Source of the DNA: Allodiplogaster sudhausi
Lineage: Eukaryota > Nematoda > Chromadorea > Rhabditida > Diplogasteridae
Assembly: GCA_945643635.1 (NCBI GenBank)
Contig: CALZFC010000293.1
Span: forward strand, 431,001-495,000
Length of the DNA: 64,000 bases
Direction of reading: 5' to 3'
Position numbers and translations under genes: made by a program. Under the pieces are notes generated by a model. It was not told where the DNA came from and did not search any database. It saw only the letters and a program-made list of their open reading frames with translations. Below are positions 53,970 through 64,000 of the stretch, piece after piece. Within the stretch, counting starts at the first letter, position 1, and each line of letters starts with the position of its first letter.

Positions 53970-55000
53970 AGAAGGACTGGAGTTAGCTACCACAACAACA
54001 ACGATGACGTTTTAAATGTATGTATATCTGCTCTTATTTTATGTCGTTCTGACCTATTTTCAGTGTAGGCAGAAAATGTACCGACGCAGGTTCAGAACCG
54101 CGCGCACACACCCTATTGCGCGTTTTTCAGATCTCCAATAACACCGCTATCCCTAGCACCCAAGTTCGGTTCCCGCGCTAAAAGAAACTTTTGCCCCTTT
54201 AGGGCTAATAAGAACCCCCAGTATGGCTTTTTTTCTAACAGCTCATAAATCACAGCGTTGAGCAGCGGAAGAATTGTTGTTGACTTATAAAAGATAAATC
54301 CAGGTGCAACGACAGAAGCGATTACAACGACCTCCACAACGCCAATCACCACATCAACAGTGTCAACATCTACTGATACGGCAACAACAGCTGCTTCTGG
54401 TACAATCTTTGGAGCTGGCAAGAAAAACGCCAAGATGCTAATACATTCTAAAACAATTATTTTTTAAAAATTCTTTCTCTCAACACCGTCAACGAAAATT
54501 GACAGCCACCCTGAAGATTCGTACCATAGAAATCGATTCACTTTTATTAAATGTTCATTGCTGGCGTAAGTGGTATCAGAGAAGCCAGCGATGAAGTAGG
54601 TGCACTTTTCAGCGAGCTGCCACATGGAGAAGTGAGCTTTGATGGAACCTTTTGTCGCCAATGACGGCTTCACCGCAAAGGACGGGAATCCATTCGATGA
54701 ATCGGCCAAGCCGACGAGCAACTGGACCACCTGTACGTGGTCGTGCTCCGGTGGAAGTGAACGGACGCGCATTGTCTTTGTGCTGAGTTTTAGGCCTAAA
54801 ATTACCAAGAACATTAGCATTGTATTCTGCAATAAAGCAATTGCCAAATGTCTATTGTTCAGTCTGGCAACACATCGGTCGTTGGCACTGAAGGAGTCTG
54901 CAGATCCGACACATTTTGGCATGTCAACGACGGCTCCGACACACATCTTTTCAACCATTCTGGTGGCATCATCTACTGTGCTCTCCCGCAAGGTAAGAAA
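53970..55000 (+). pseudogene. Thr-rich exon plus cysteine module, degenerate copy
   Basis: A Thr-rich segment (TTTSTTPITTSTVSTSTDTA, then SGTIFGAGKK, 54300-54425) is followed by the module exon (54490-54790, PFDESAKPTSNWTTC, TWSCSGGSERTR) and the second exon (about 54850-54990, VVGTEGVC, IYCALPQ). Compared with 57300-57778 it has a one-base insertion and a TGA in place of the Cys codon before the MEP motif, so the module is broken. It is a duplicate of 56500-57960. Confidence 0.5.
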
Positions 55001-55039
55001 AGAAGTATTCTACTCTTCTTTCTATCATAGCACTTTTTG

Positions 55040-56160
55040 TATTTGAACATTGTGAGTTCACCGACAACGATATATACATACAAATAACATATACACCTTC
55101 CCGACAACATTGGAACATGAACATGGGGAATATTTATTGCCCAATTGACTGCACCATTACCACAATGAGTATATGTATATCGTGTTTCTGGAAATATATC
55201 ACATAAGAAGGTTATCATATGTAGCTTCACTAGCTGCACAATACCCTTGTCCTTACGAAAGTACTCCATCCCCCAGCCCTCTATAAACCTCCACGTCAAT
55301 AATCAATAAAACTGTGTTCTACCCCGGCAACCTCTCGTGCCCTAAATTCCTAATATTACCTGACAAGCAACATACATAACTGGCGATCAGGATGAGATCG
55401 TGAGACTGGCTGCCTTCGAGTCCCTCCCAACGCTTAGACTTCGCAGCACCGCCCGGTTGTGTCTTGTGTCTTGCCGAGCTCAGCGCAGAGGTTCCTGTAA
55501 GTCTACACGTCGCGTCTTCGAGTCCCTCCCAGCGCCGCCTGGTTGTGGCCTGCGTCTGGTGACACTCAGCGCCACGCCTAGAGTTCGTCAGCCCCTCCCG
55601 GTTGCGTCATGTGTCTGGTGGAGCTCGACGCCGAAGCCTCATCAAATGACCTTGTCCGAGCCAAGCTCCGAAAAGGCCACGTTATATGTCCCCCGTTATC
55701 TAAAAGTTTTTCTCAGCAAGCAACTACGGTTATCGTTTCAAAGTCGCTCCGCGCATGAGACGGAAAAGCGCCGCCCAGTGTGGCCGCCATGTGATTACTC
55801 AGCGTCGCACCTCGACCACTGCCAGCCGCAAGTGCCACTGCCATCCGCGCTGCCGCAGGATAGCCGCGTCTCGGAGCATCGGCGCCAGACAAACGCACCA
55901 CTCCGACTTTCGGCAAGTACACACTAATTCGCCATTGGCGAATGAAGAGCTGTACTCAGTTGTAAATGGTTTTCTTGGCGCCAGGCCGTCCCAGTCAGTC
56001 GCCCGTCGGTGCATGGTGAGGTCATCAACGCTGAGAAGCATCGGGCCTGTGATCAGCATCATGCATGTAACCGTGTTCTTAGCGTCATGAGCTTGTGGAA
56101 GCAAGCCCTCATAAGACTAGTTGAGCCAGCTGAGGAGATCTAGTGACTGTTCCGGTCCAC
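55040..56160. mobile_element. LTR-retrotransposon-like remnant
   Basis: An AATAAA-containing stretch (55300-55380) ends just before tggcgatcaggatgag, which resembles the junction of an LTR and its primer-binding site. GC-rich sequence with three diverged repeats of ttcgagtccctccca/gttcgtcagcccctccc follows. The 175-codon frame at 55400-55927 has no Gag or Pol motif. No second LTR was found. It separates the two copies of the mucin/module unit. Confidence 0.3.
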
Positions 56161-56499
56161 GAAGGAGTGTATGGTAAGTATGACGCCAAGTCGTCTTTGC
56201 TTGCGTGCTGACGTTCGTGCCGTGAAGCCGAGACTCTGCTGAACTAGTTAGGATAAAGTCCTCCTAGTGAGTGCGAGAGGTTAGACACATCCGTCAAGAA
56301 GAATAACGACTTCAGCCGGAAGTCGGAACTCCTGAACTCGATTCCGTTCTTTGGAAGAAGAATTCTTAAGGACGTTAGAGCCATAAGTGGGTTACCAGAC
56401 AGCTCATGCCAAGCAGTAAGATCTAGCCGGCATGAGCAAATGTCGTAGTAGCATTGGTGGTCTGAAACAGACGAGAAACCCAGGCTGATTCTTTCTAGC

Positions 56500-57778
56500 T
56501 ACCACAACAACAACGATGATGTCGACAACAACAACCCTGGTATATGTTATCGTTGTTAAATCCATGTAATATTGATTGGAAATTGACAGCCGCATGAAAT
56601 GTGTATATGCTCTTATTTTATGTCGTTTTAGCCTAGTTTCTGTGTAGGCAGAAATTGTACCGACGCAGGTTCAGAGTCACGCGCACACACCCTTTTGTGC
56701 GATTTTCAGTCTCCTCCAATAACACGGCCCCCCACTCAGTTTCCCTAGGCACAATTTCGGAACCCGAGCTAGAAGAAACTTTTGCCGCTTTAGATCCAAA
56801 TAACAACCCCCAGCATGTGTTCTTAAATCGGGATCCACTTCTCGACGTATGTTGGTATATTCAGAAATATTTATTGGTGTAAATTTTTGTAATTGACTCG
56901 CAAATACAAATCCTTCGGTGTTCCTAAAAGTAAACCATCTAAAAGATTCACCGATCAAATGTAGCCTACACATTTTCAGAATGCCAAAATGAATATGCTA
57001 GCTTTTTTTTCTAACAGCTAATATATCACATCTCGGATTCTACGTTGAGCGGAAGAATTGTTGTGGACGCATAAAAGATAAATCCAGGTGCAACGACCGA
57101 AGCGACTACAATGACCTCAACAACGCCAATCACCACATCAACAGTACCAACATCTACTGACCCGGCAACAACAGCTGCTTCTGGTACAATTTTTGGAGCG
57201 GGCAAGAAAAACGCCAAGATGCTAAAACATTCTTAAATAGTAATTGGTTAAAATAATTTTTGGAAAAAAATCTTTCTCTCAACACCGTCAAGGAAACTTG
57301 ACAGCCACCCTGAAGATTCGTACCATAGAAATCGATTCACTATTATTAAATGTGGCGTAAGTGGTATCAGAGAAGCCAGCGATGACGTAGTGCTCGTTTC
57401 AGCGAGCTGCAACTTGGAGAAGTGCTTAGTAATGGAACCGGTTGCTTCCACTGACGGCTTCATCCCGATGCGCGGGTATCCATTCGATGAATCAGCTCAG
57501 CCGACGATCAACGAGACCATCTGTAGGTGGTCGTGCTCCGGTGGAAGTGAACAGACGCGCAGTCTTTGTTGTGAGTTTTGGGCCTACAATTACCAAGAAC
57601 ATTTGCATTGTCCTGCGCAATGATGCAATTGCCAAATGTGTATTGTTCAGTTTTCCAACACATGGGTCGTTGGCACTGAAGGAGTCTGTACGCCCAACAA
57701 TGTTTGGAATGTCTTGGACGTCTCCGGCAAATATCTTGTCGCGCATCCTGCCAAAATCTACTGTTCTCTCCCGGAAGG
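56500..57778 (+). CDS. Thr-rich exon plus intact cysteine module
   Basis: The Thr-rich exon is at about 57090-57235 (STTPITTSTVPTSTDPATT, SGTIFGAGKK). The module's first exon runs from about 57300 to 57556 as one open frame: CGVSGIREASDDVVLVSASC, CLVMEP, GYPFDESAQPT, CRWSCSGGSEQTR, ending at a GTGAGT donor. The second exon, 57646-57777, reads NTWVVGTEGVCTPNNVWNVL and KIYCSLPE, ending at GAAG/GTAAGG; phases join. The module has about eight cysteines and repeats at 54.5 kb and, on the minus strand, at 17 kb. No known domain was recognised; an extracellular role is inferred. Confidence 0.5.
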
Positions 57779-57789
57779 TAAGGAGTATT

Positions 57790-57930
57790 TGGCTCTATTC
57801 TAGTGTAGGCGTCCCATCGAATTATAGGCGTCCCATGGAAAATAAAGGCGTCCTATCAGTGTTAAATAAAGGCGTCTCATAGGCTTGGGACGCCTATAAT
57901 TCGATGGGACGCCTACACTAGAATAGAGCC
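57790..57930. mobile_element. 141-bp element, 44-bp perfect inverted ends, 8-bp target duplication
   Basis: Bases 57791-57834 (ggctctattctagtgtaggc ...) are the exact reverse complement of 57887-57930. GGAGTATT stands on both sides (57782-57789 and 57931-57938). The related unit at 54990-55010 has a single agtattct at this place, i.e. an empty site. An 8-bp duplication is typical of hAT transposons. Confidence 0.85.
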
Positions 57931-57938
57931 GGAGTATT

Positions 57939-58609
57939 CTACGGCGTCCAGAGGATTTCATAAAAAGAACCCTTCTTTCCATGATAGCATTTTTTTTGTA
58001 TTCGAACATAGTGAGCACACCGACAATTGATATATACAAACATCTAACATAATTCAAATTAGGCACAAACCCACCAACTGTATGCGATTACAGCCTAAGG
58101 TAAGCGACACCGTTCTGCAACAACGGGCCACCAAGCAAGCTTAGACCACTCACAGCTGCTCAACCATTGGTTACGGATGTGACATAACAAAAAATTGTAG
58201 CTGATTCTGATAAATAATTATTAGTCTACATTCCTACATATCTTAAGAACACTCACAACCAATGAAAGTCACCAGTCTCCGTAATTATCTTTGAATCTGT
58301 AAAGAATGCCAAGCAATGTTTCCTTGTCAACACGCTTATTTGCAATGAAACGTCTGTTTTCATTCAATTCTGAGTAAAATCGATAGCAACAATAACGTTA
58401 ACAACACTTACGGAGCGCAAATGTTAAATATTAGGTAGTATCAGAAATTCTCAGTATAACTCTCCATCTTTCAAGGAACGACCGAAGCAACAAGGGTAGA
58501 TGACCGAAAGTGTGGAATATACAGGAAGATATTGAATGGCACAGAAGACCCATGCTCTATGTAAAATCACTATTTGATCAAGAAGAATTATGGAATTAAC
58601 CTATCCTAA
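57939..58609. other. Spacer without a supported gene
   Basis: The first 120 bases match the 3' flank of the 54-kb copy (gaacatagtgagcacaccgacaa). I see no gene in the rest. Confidence 0.35.
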
Positions 58610-59220
58610 TTAAAGATTCTTTTGAATTGGGGCCGCGCGAACGCAGCCCCCCACTCAAAAATATAGCTGTTGGCGAAACCCAACTCCGAGCTGCCACACG
58701 GGTCAGCGTCTCCCGAAGTGCAATGGAAACGCCTCACCATGACGGTCCCGCCTTCATGATCGCGAGAGCCATTCAGCCAGGTAAGTTTAATGAGGAGGAC
58801 TTGGTTCATTCCCATGCACGCTAGCACCCTATAAACGACGCCTTTTGTTTTAGAAGTCGTAGAGTGGAAAAGGGGATCGAGAGAAATAGTGTGAGAGAGA
58901 GGATGAAGAATATCGTCTGGCTTGGGAGAGAGGATGGAGAGAGCAGCGATGAAGTGACAGCAGAGAATTACTAGCACTTCCAATGAGCTAAATCCATCAA
59001 GGATAGGGTGCTGCTTAGAATGCTGATTCCCCTCTGACTCCACCATTAAACTAACCTGGCTGGGGGGCTCTCGTGATCATGAAGACGGGACCTCCACGGT
59101 GAGGCGTCGCCATTGCACTTCTAGGCCGCGCTGACCCGTGTGGCAGCCCCAATCGGGGTTCGCCAACAGCTGCATTTTTGAGTGCGGGGCTGCGTTCGCG
59201 CGGCCCCTATTCAACTTTAA
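58610..59220. mobile_element. 611-bp foldback element with long arms, TTAA ends
   Basis: Arms of about 170 bp (58622-58790 and 59050-59215) are imperfect inverted copies sharing ggggccgcgcgaacgcagcc, cagctgttggcgaa and tgccacacgggtcagcg. TTAAAG and CTTTAA mark the outer ends. The middle holds no convincing gene; the 146-codon minus frame is a translation of the arms and a GA-rich centre. Confidence 0.75.
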
Positions 59221-61057
59221 GTGAGCGTATTGAGAAAGAGTAAAATATTCCTACCTCTTCTTGTGAGAATTGTCCATCCAAGGCTAAATGAGATCTAAAA
59301 ACTACTTAAATTTTAACATATAAACTTCTATGAAGTAAAGTAAATTTGCACACCCCTACTCCGAATCCCGTTCTCATTCTCTTTTTCTTTTCGCTCTTTC
59401 TTCTTTCTCTCTCCCTATCTTTGCTTCCCAATCTCGTTCTGTTCTTCCTCTTCTCTTTCTTTTCTCTTCTCTTCTTCTTTTCTTTCTCCTTCTCTCTCTC
59501 TCCCTTTCTCTTTCATTCTCACTGTAACTTTCTTTCTCGTCCACCATAACAAAGGAGTATGTCCTTTTTTGTGTGTGTGAGTGTGTTTCAAGTTCTCATT
59601 GATAAGCTCTTTTTTCTCTTTCACTCGCTCTCTTTTACTTTCTCTCTATTTCCGTTCGGTACCATGCGTTATCACTTTACAAAATGTATCAGGCAAGCCG
59701 CAGAGGAGCTGAACACTTTAACAGAAAACTTCATTGATGACGGCAGGCAAGAACAAAATATGCGGAAATTAATCGTGTTCTTCTTTATTTTTTGTATATT
59801 CACGCACTGATTAAAGAAAGATAACTGCATTCTCTCATTCTCTTAATTTTGTTTTCTAGCAGGTGATATCTTTAGCAGCCGTGAACTCCCTAAGGTAACG
59901 TTCGCGCGAAGGATATTTTCAGCCTGCCACAAATGTGAGCGACCTTGTGATTTAGAGAGACGCCGACTGCAATCTTAAGGAAAATCGGAATAGCTCCTTT
60001 AAGGAAAGGGCATTCCCTTCCAAGTAATCAATCTACCCTCTCGCCCCTCCGGCATAAAGGAAAATCGGACAAGCGCAGAGCAACTTTTTGCCCTCGATGC
60101 ATGCGGGGTGGATAAGGAAAGAGAAAGTAGTTACGAAGATAGCAGGAGGAGGGATTACGGAGTTGCCGCACTTTTTTTTATCTTTTCCATCATGGCATTC
60201 ACTCGCATTGGCATTGCCTGCATGGCAGTGCAACCGACGCATCCGAGCATGGTGCTATTACTTTTTTCTAGAAAGTGCATGGCGTTGGTGTAATTGTTGT
60301 ATTTTTGATAGTGTTTATTAATTTATTAATTTGTTTGCAATTATAATTTATTCCTTTATTTAGTTGTCCAACGACTCACGCTTTAAACTATCATTATCTC
60401 TCTCTCTCTCTCTCTCAATCTCTCTCTCTCTCTCTTTCTCATACTCTCGCGTTCACTCTCTCCCTCTTGCGTCAGGCAAAGAGAGATTGATGTTGGAGAC
60501 TCTTTTAACAATAAATTGCATGGCCACCTTTCGTTTCTACATCATGTCCTCCCGCCCCTCCGGGAATTGCCATTATCAAAGGCCATTTAGATTTGCTGAA
60601 GATGCTCACTGCGTTCGTTGTCGAAAAGTAGAGAGAAAGGAGGAAAACAAGAAGTATGGCAAGAATCCGTCTTTCTCTGCTTCTGTTTCATCCTCTCAGT
60701 CGTTCATCCTGGCCATGCTTGCATGGCCATGATTCCGACTGATCCAAGCCTGACAAGTTCGTTGTGCTTCTACTTTTTGTTACATTTTAAAGTGCCTTTG
60801 TTACATTTTAAAGTGCTTTTACTTTATGTTACATTTTAAAGTGCTTTTAATTTTTGTAACAATTAAAGTGACATAATGTCCTGTTTGCAAGAGATGGCTG
60901 TAATATGAAAATATTCGAATATTTTTGTGTTCATGTAATTGTTGACTTGTCATTGTCCACCTGGGCATTAAAGGAGATCTAACCAGGGAATGATCAGAAA
61001 CCCTAAATTCCAAAAATTCTGATTTTTTGCATACTGATTGCCCTTCATCTAAGATGT
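59221..61057. other. Region with CT tracts and short unrecognised frames
   Basis: CT-rich tracts lie at 59385-59520 and 60398-60455. A frame at 59664-59810 (MRYHFTKCIRQAAEELNTLT) and one at 60364-60732 (NCHYQRPFRFAEDAHCVRC) are unrecognised. 60000-60260 and 60480-60760 are faintly similar to each other (cgcccctccggc/g, gcattggcat/gcatggccat), perhaps an old duplication. Confidence 0.3.
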
Positions 61058-61180
61058 TTCGGAATGAAAATTTTTTTTTTAATCCCTCTAGAAAACTTTT
61101 TAAAAGCATTCAAAGATAACTGTCAATCTCATTCATCTGTGAGATGATCACTTTAATTTATACTCATGCAAAGAAAACAT

Positions 61181-61252
61181 GGCTGAGTAGCGCAGTTGGT
61201 TGCGCTTCTGGCCAACAATTTTCGATTGCAGCTTCAATACCCTTTTGGCACG
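61181..61252 (+). tRNA. tRNA-like head of a SINE, left arm
   Basis: A box TAGCGCAGTTGG is intact; the B box is changed (gcttcaatacc). The anticodon and acceptor stems do not form a proper tRNA. Confidence 0.4.
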
Positions 61253-61399
61253 AACTGTTTTGCTGATTTTAACAAAGCACTTTAAAGGTCATAGAGTACT
61301 TTTATATACTGTCTGCGCTTATCAGCTTGATTTCAATTGTGAATTGCAAGGAACGAAAAAAAATTTTTGCTATGGGCTTTTTGCATGAATGTATATGCA

Positions 61400-61741
61400 T
61401 GTATGTATGTATAACGTCGAGAGATTGAACCATGCCAGTGGTTCCGCTTGGAATCGTAATGATGTGGAGGTCCTTCTTCGGTGGAAGAATGTCACCTTCA
61501 CGTTACTGTGGTTCTTCCACAGTGTCCAGGAATCAAGGGCAATCAGTGAATTCGGAGGCAGCTCATTGGCGAGGCATTTTTTTACCCATTGCTCGAGCTG
61601 CGTCCTGCCCATGATGTGGCTTCGCCCACATTTTATGACCAAATTGGGAGCAGAGAAGACCTTTTTCTTTGCCGGAAAGGACCCTTTTGGCTCGGGAAGA
61701 TCAAAGAAAATACGTTGGCAGAAGTACCCGTCCGCAAACAC
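61400..61741 (-). pseudogene. DDE transposase fragment
   Basis: The minus frame reads KVFSAPNLVIKCGRSHIM, LEQWVKKCLANELPPNSLIA and LDSWTLWKNHSNVK. The LDSW motif after a hydrophobic strand resembles the second catalytic Asp region of pogo/IS630-type DDE transposases common in nematodes (recalled, not searched). It lacks both ends. The opposite plus frame (145 codons) is antisense. Confidence 0.4.
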
Positions 61742-62075
61742 TGTGGGGAGAATTGTGCAGGAGTGGGTCGTTCCGCGACCGACTGAACAATTCTCTCTAT
61801 CTTTTTTTCGCCACGGAATTGTTTAAAATTAAATTTCTGAAAGCAAATAAATTAGATACTTTTTTTCCTTTTTTGCATACAGTCGATACATACATACATA
61901 CATACATACATACATACATACATACATACATTAATACATTCATGCAAAAAGCCCAAAGCAAAAAATTTTTTTTGTTCCGTGCAATTCACAATTGAAATCA
62001 AACTGATAAGCGCAGACAGTATATAAAAGTACTCTATGACCTTTAAAGTGCTTTGTTAAAATCAGCAAAACAGTT

Positions 62076-62147
62076 CGTGCCAAAGGGGTATTGAACCTGC
62101 AATCGAAAATTGTTGGCCAGAAGCGCAACCAACTGCGCTACTCAGCC
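62076..62147 (-). tRNA. tRNA-like head of a SINE, right arm
   Basis: Both the A box (TAGCGCAGTTGG) and the B box (GGTTCAATACC) are intact at normal spacing, so it could still be bound by RNA polymerase III factors. The anticodon arm does not pair. Confidence 0.45.
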
Positions 62148-62278
62148 ATGTTTTCTTTGTATGAGTATAAATTAAAGTGGTCATCTCACAGATGAATGAG
62201 ATTGACAGTTATCTTTGAATGCTTGTAAAAAGTTTTCTAGAGGGATTTGGAAAAAAAATTTTTCGTTCCGAAATAACC

Positions 62279-63570
62279 AGCACCACCATGGAATCCACGA
62301 TCACCACGGCTCCTCCGGCAACTACAACCACGACCTCCACGACGTCATCTACTACCTCGACGTCGAGCTCAACAACCACCACCACCACGCCACTTCCGTG
62401 TACGACGTGTCCGGCACCAAACTACATGCCTGGGATGACGAGACTGGTTGGTGGAATTATATTTAAAATAATAGTTTTTTTTAAATAATTTATGAATTTC
62501 TTATTCTTTTAAAATTTTCTTTATTTGATCCAAAGAATTGCAATCGGTCGGTACTTAAATTTTTTATATTTATTTTCTAAATTAATATTTACTAATTTTT
62601 TTATGAATCTGTTATCAATAGTAGCCGAGATAATTATACACAACTGTGTTGCTTATGGATGTCATATTTGTACGTATGATAATTCTTATGAAAATATTTA
62701 AAATGCAAGGAATAAAAAAATTTAAGATAAATCATACGATTATTGTTTCTAAACTAACTAATTTAATTTAATTCATTAATTATTTGCATATTTAGTGTAC
62801 TGAAGAAACAGCCAGGTGTGATGTAAGCTTCCTGATGACAGTGCAGGCGCCGTGCGTCGCAGCAACTTGTGTTCCGGGCAGCAGAATGGCCTTCAGGAAG
62901 GTGGTCAGTTGATGCACCCCCTCTAGTTAGGTCAGTTGATGACCCCCCCATCTATTTAGGTCAGTTGATGACCCCCTCCATCTAGTTAGGTCAGTTGATG
63001 ACCCCCCCCATCTAGTTAGGTCAGTTGATGACCCCCCCCCCCATCTAGTTAGGTCAGTTGATGCACCCCCTCCCCGCTGGTTGGAGCACTGCTTCTTGTT
63101 AGATATCTGAAGATCCGTTTGAACTGTATGTCTCTTAATGCGCCTCCTAGTTGGGAGTCTCCATTTTACTAACAATAGTATGTTTTTTTTTCGTTATTGG
63201 GCAATATTTTGCACGAATATTAAGTTGAAATGACGAATCAATGCACACCGTCAACAATATGTATTCTTTGACATGCTGAATACATATGTATGTGCATTCA
63301 AACACCGACCGACATCATCCCTCTTTCAGTCCAGTTCGCAGTCCTCCAGTTTTGTATCTCGAAGGGAGGTTGTATTCGGTGCAATGTAGACGGAGTCACG
63401 TTCAACCCCTCCATGTTCTTCGACGCAGCAACGGGCAGCAGATCTTTTGGTGGAGGGCATAACCAAGTGTGTCAAAGGATTCTGGAATGGACCCGATGGC
63501 AAGCAACTGGCCGATAATCTTCTCCGCCTACTGCAAAGAGCCTGTTCCTGTTCGACCTTGAAAGAGAAAT
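62279..63570 (+). CDS. Thr-rich and cysteine-rich secreted protein, partial
   Basis: A plus exon of about 62279-62446 reads TAPPATTTTTSTTSSTTSTS and ends PLPCTTCPAPNYMPGMTR at CTG/GTTGGT. The next exon, 62796-62900, follows tatttag and reads CTEETARCDVSFLMTVQAPC, VAATCVPGSRM, ending AAG/GTGGTC. A third, from 63330 after ctctttcag, has one frame with FCISKGGCIRCNVDGVTF and another with CVKGFWNGPDGKQLADNLL, so there is a frame problem or another splice site. The start is missing because the inverted-repeat structure abuts it. Confidence 0.4.
62906..63075. repeat. Minisatellite of about 31-bp units
   Basis: Five to six units of gtcagttgatg(a/c)ccccc..tctagttag differ mainly in the length of the C run. 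Confidence 0.85.
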
Positions 63571-63575
63571 CAGAG

Positions 63576-64000
63576 CAAATGACCGTAAACACATCATAAC
63601 GTGTCTAATGTAATTGCATGACTTGAACCTGTAATCCCTCTCTAGGCTCATCCCACTTGTAAATGCGGATAGACATATGTATGTACATACGTTTGAACAT
63701 TCTTACTTTGTCAAAGTTGCCTCCCATTTCATTAAATATCCGAATTGCACACAATTTCACTCACCCGAATAAAGTGAGCTCGTCCAAGTTGTGAGATTCC
63801 TAACGTACAGTTCTGCCAGTGTTGGTCATCTTACTCATAACATTTTCTGTTTAATGGTTCTTAGCCTATTGTACGCTTCATTCTGTTAGTTATTGTAACT
63901 TTATGGAACCTTTGGTGAGAGTTCTAGTAAAGAGAAACCATGTTTTCTAACCCTATTTTCGCAGATCACGATCAACTACATATCTCGGACAGATATGAAG
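63576..64000. other. Window end without a supported gene
   Basis: AT-rich sequence in which I see no gene or repeat. Confidence 0.35.

Larger units (their letters stand above)
61058..62273. mobile_element. Inverted-repeat structure with tRNA-like arms and transposase core
   Basis: The arms 61058-61395 and 61936-62273 are inverted copies of about 338 bp with few differences. Each arm contains a tRNA-like sequence. The 540-bp centre carries a decayed transposase fragment on the minus strand and a (TACA)n tract (61878-61931). It could be two SINE copies in opposite orientation around a transposon piece, or one composite transposon. Confidence 0.65.

Noticed and set aside
54464..54991. 175-codon minus-strand open frame, partly conserved at 57248-57463
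   Set aside because: The conservation comes from segmental duplication. The plus strand carries the module that also occurs, in the sense matching its splice sites, at 17 kb and 57 kb.
61389..61826. 145-codon plus-strand protein
   Set aside because: It overlaps the transposase-like fragment on the other strand, which shows recognisable motifs, and ends in repeat sequence.
62906..63075. CRISPR-like array
   Set aside because: The units are directly adjacent with no unique spacers, so it is a minisatellite. No CRISPR is expected in a eukaryotic genome.

Overview
The window looks like nuclear DNA of a nematode. The strongest reason is a pair of major sperm protein (MSP) genes; MSP as a small sperm cytoskeletal protein is a nematode hallmark. 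The DNA is AT-rich with GC-rich exons, short GT..AG introns, many (CT)n/(GA)n tracts, and a very high load of small inverted-repeat transposons. I cannot name the species.

Layout: 1-9.0 kb holds two copies of a dispersed repeat with a (CT)n..(GA)n foldback core, several TTAA-flanked miniature elements, and a head-to-head pair of three-exon MSP genes at 5.3-7.0 kb, each with its own in-frame stop. 10.9-14.5 kb is a third copy of the repeat split by a 2.84-kb element with perfect 39-bp inverted repeats. 15.0-16.0 kb is a frameshifted capsid-like gene of virus-like origin. 16.8-17.6 kb is a broken copy of a cysteine-rich/mucin module that recurs at 54.3-57.8 kb. 20.85-30.67 kb holds, on the minus strand, exons of what looks like a mosaic secreted protein: repeated cysteine modules separated by Thr/Ser-rich exons, including a tandem array of about 220-bp exon units. 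31.46-41.00 kb is a 9.5-kb DNA transposon with terminal inverted repeats and two multi-exon minus-strand genes: a zinc-finger transposase and a companion protein.

42.97-49.48 kb is the best gene of the window: a plus-strand ADAM metalloprotease-disintegrin with signal peptide, prodomain, zinc site, disintegrin, cysteine-rich, EGF-like and membrane segments and a repetitive Pro/Lys tail that is frameshifted. A tRNA-like gene and a miniature element sit in its introns. 50-53.2 kb is mostly repeats. 53.25-53.86 kb contains two pieces of Ly6/three-finger-like genes facing apart. 54-57.8 kb is the duplicated mucin plus cysteine-module region with an LTR-like insertion and a 141-bp element with an apparent 8-bp target duplication. 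58.6-59.2 kb is a foldback element; 61.06-62.27 kb is a large inverted repeat whose arms each carry a tRNA-like sequence, around a decayed transposase; 62.3-63.6 kb has exons of another Thr-rich, cysteine-rich protein.

The supported genes suggest sperm (MSP) and surface or secreted functions (ADAM, Ly6-like, mucin-like), in a region strongly reshaped by transposons. Exon boundaries were read by eye from splice motifs and reading frames; no homology search was possible.
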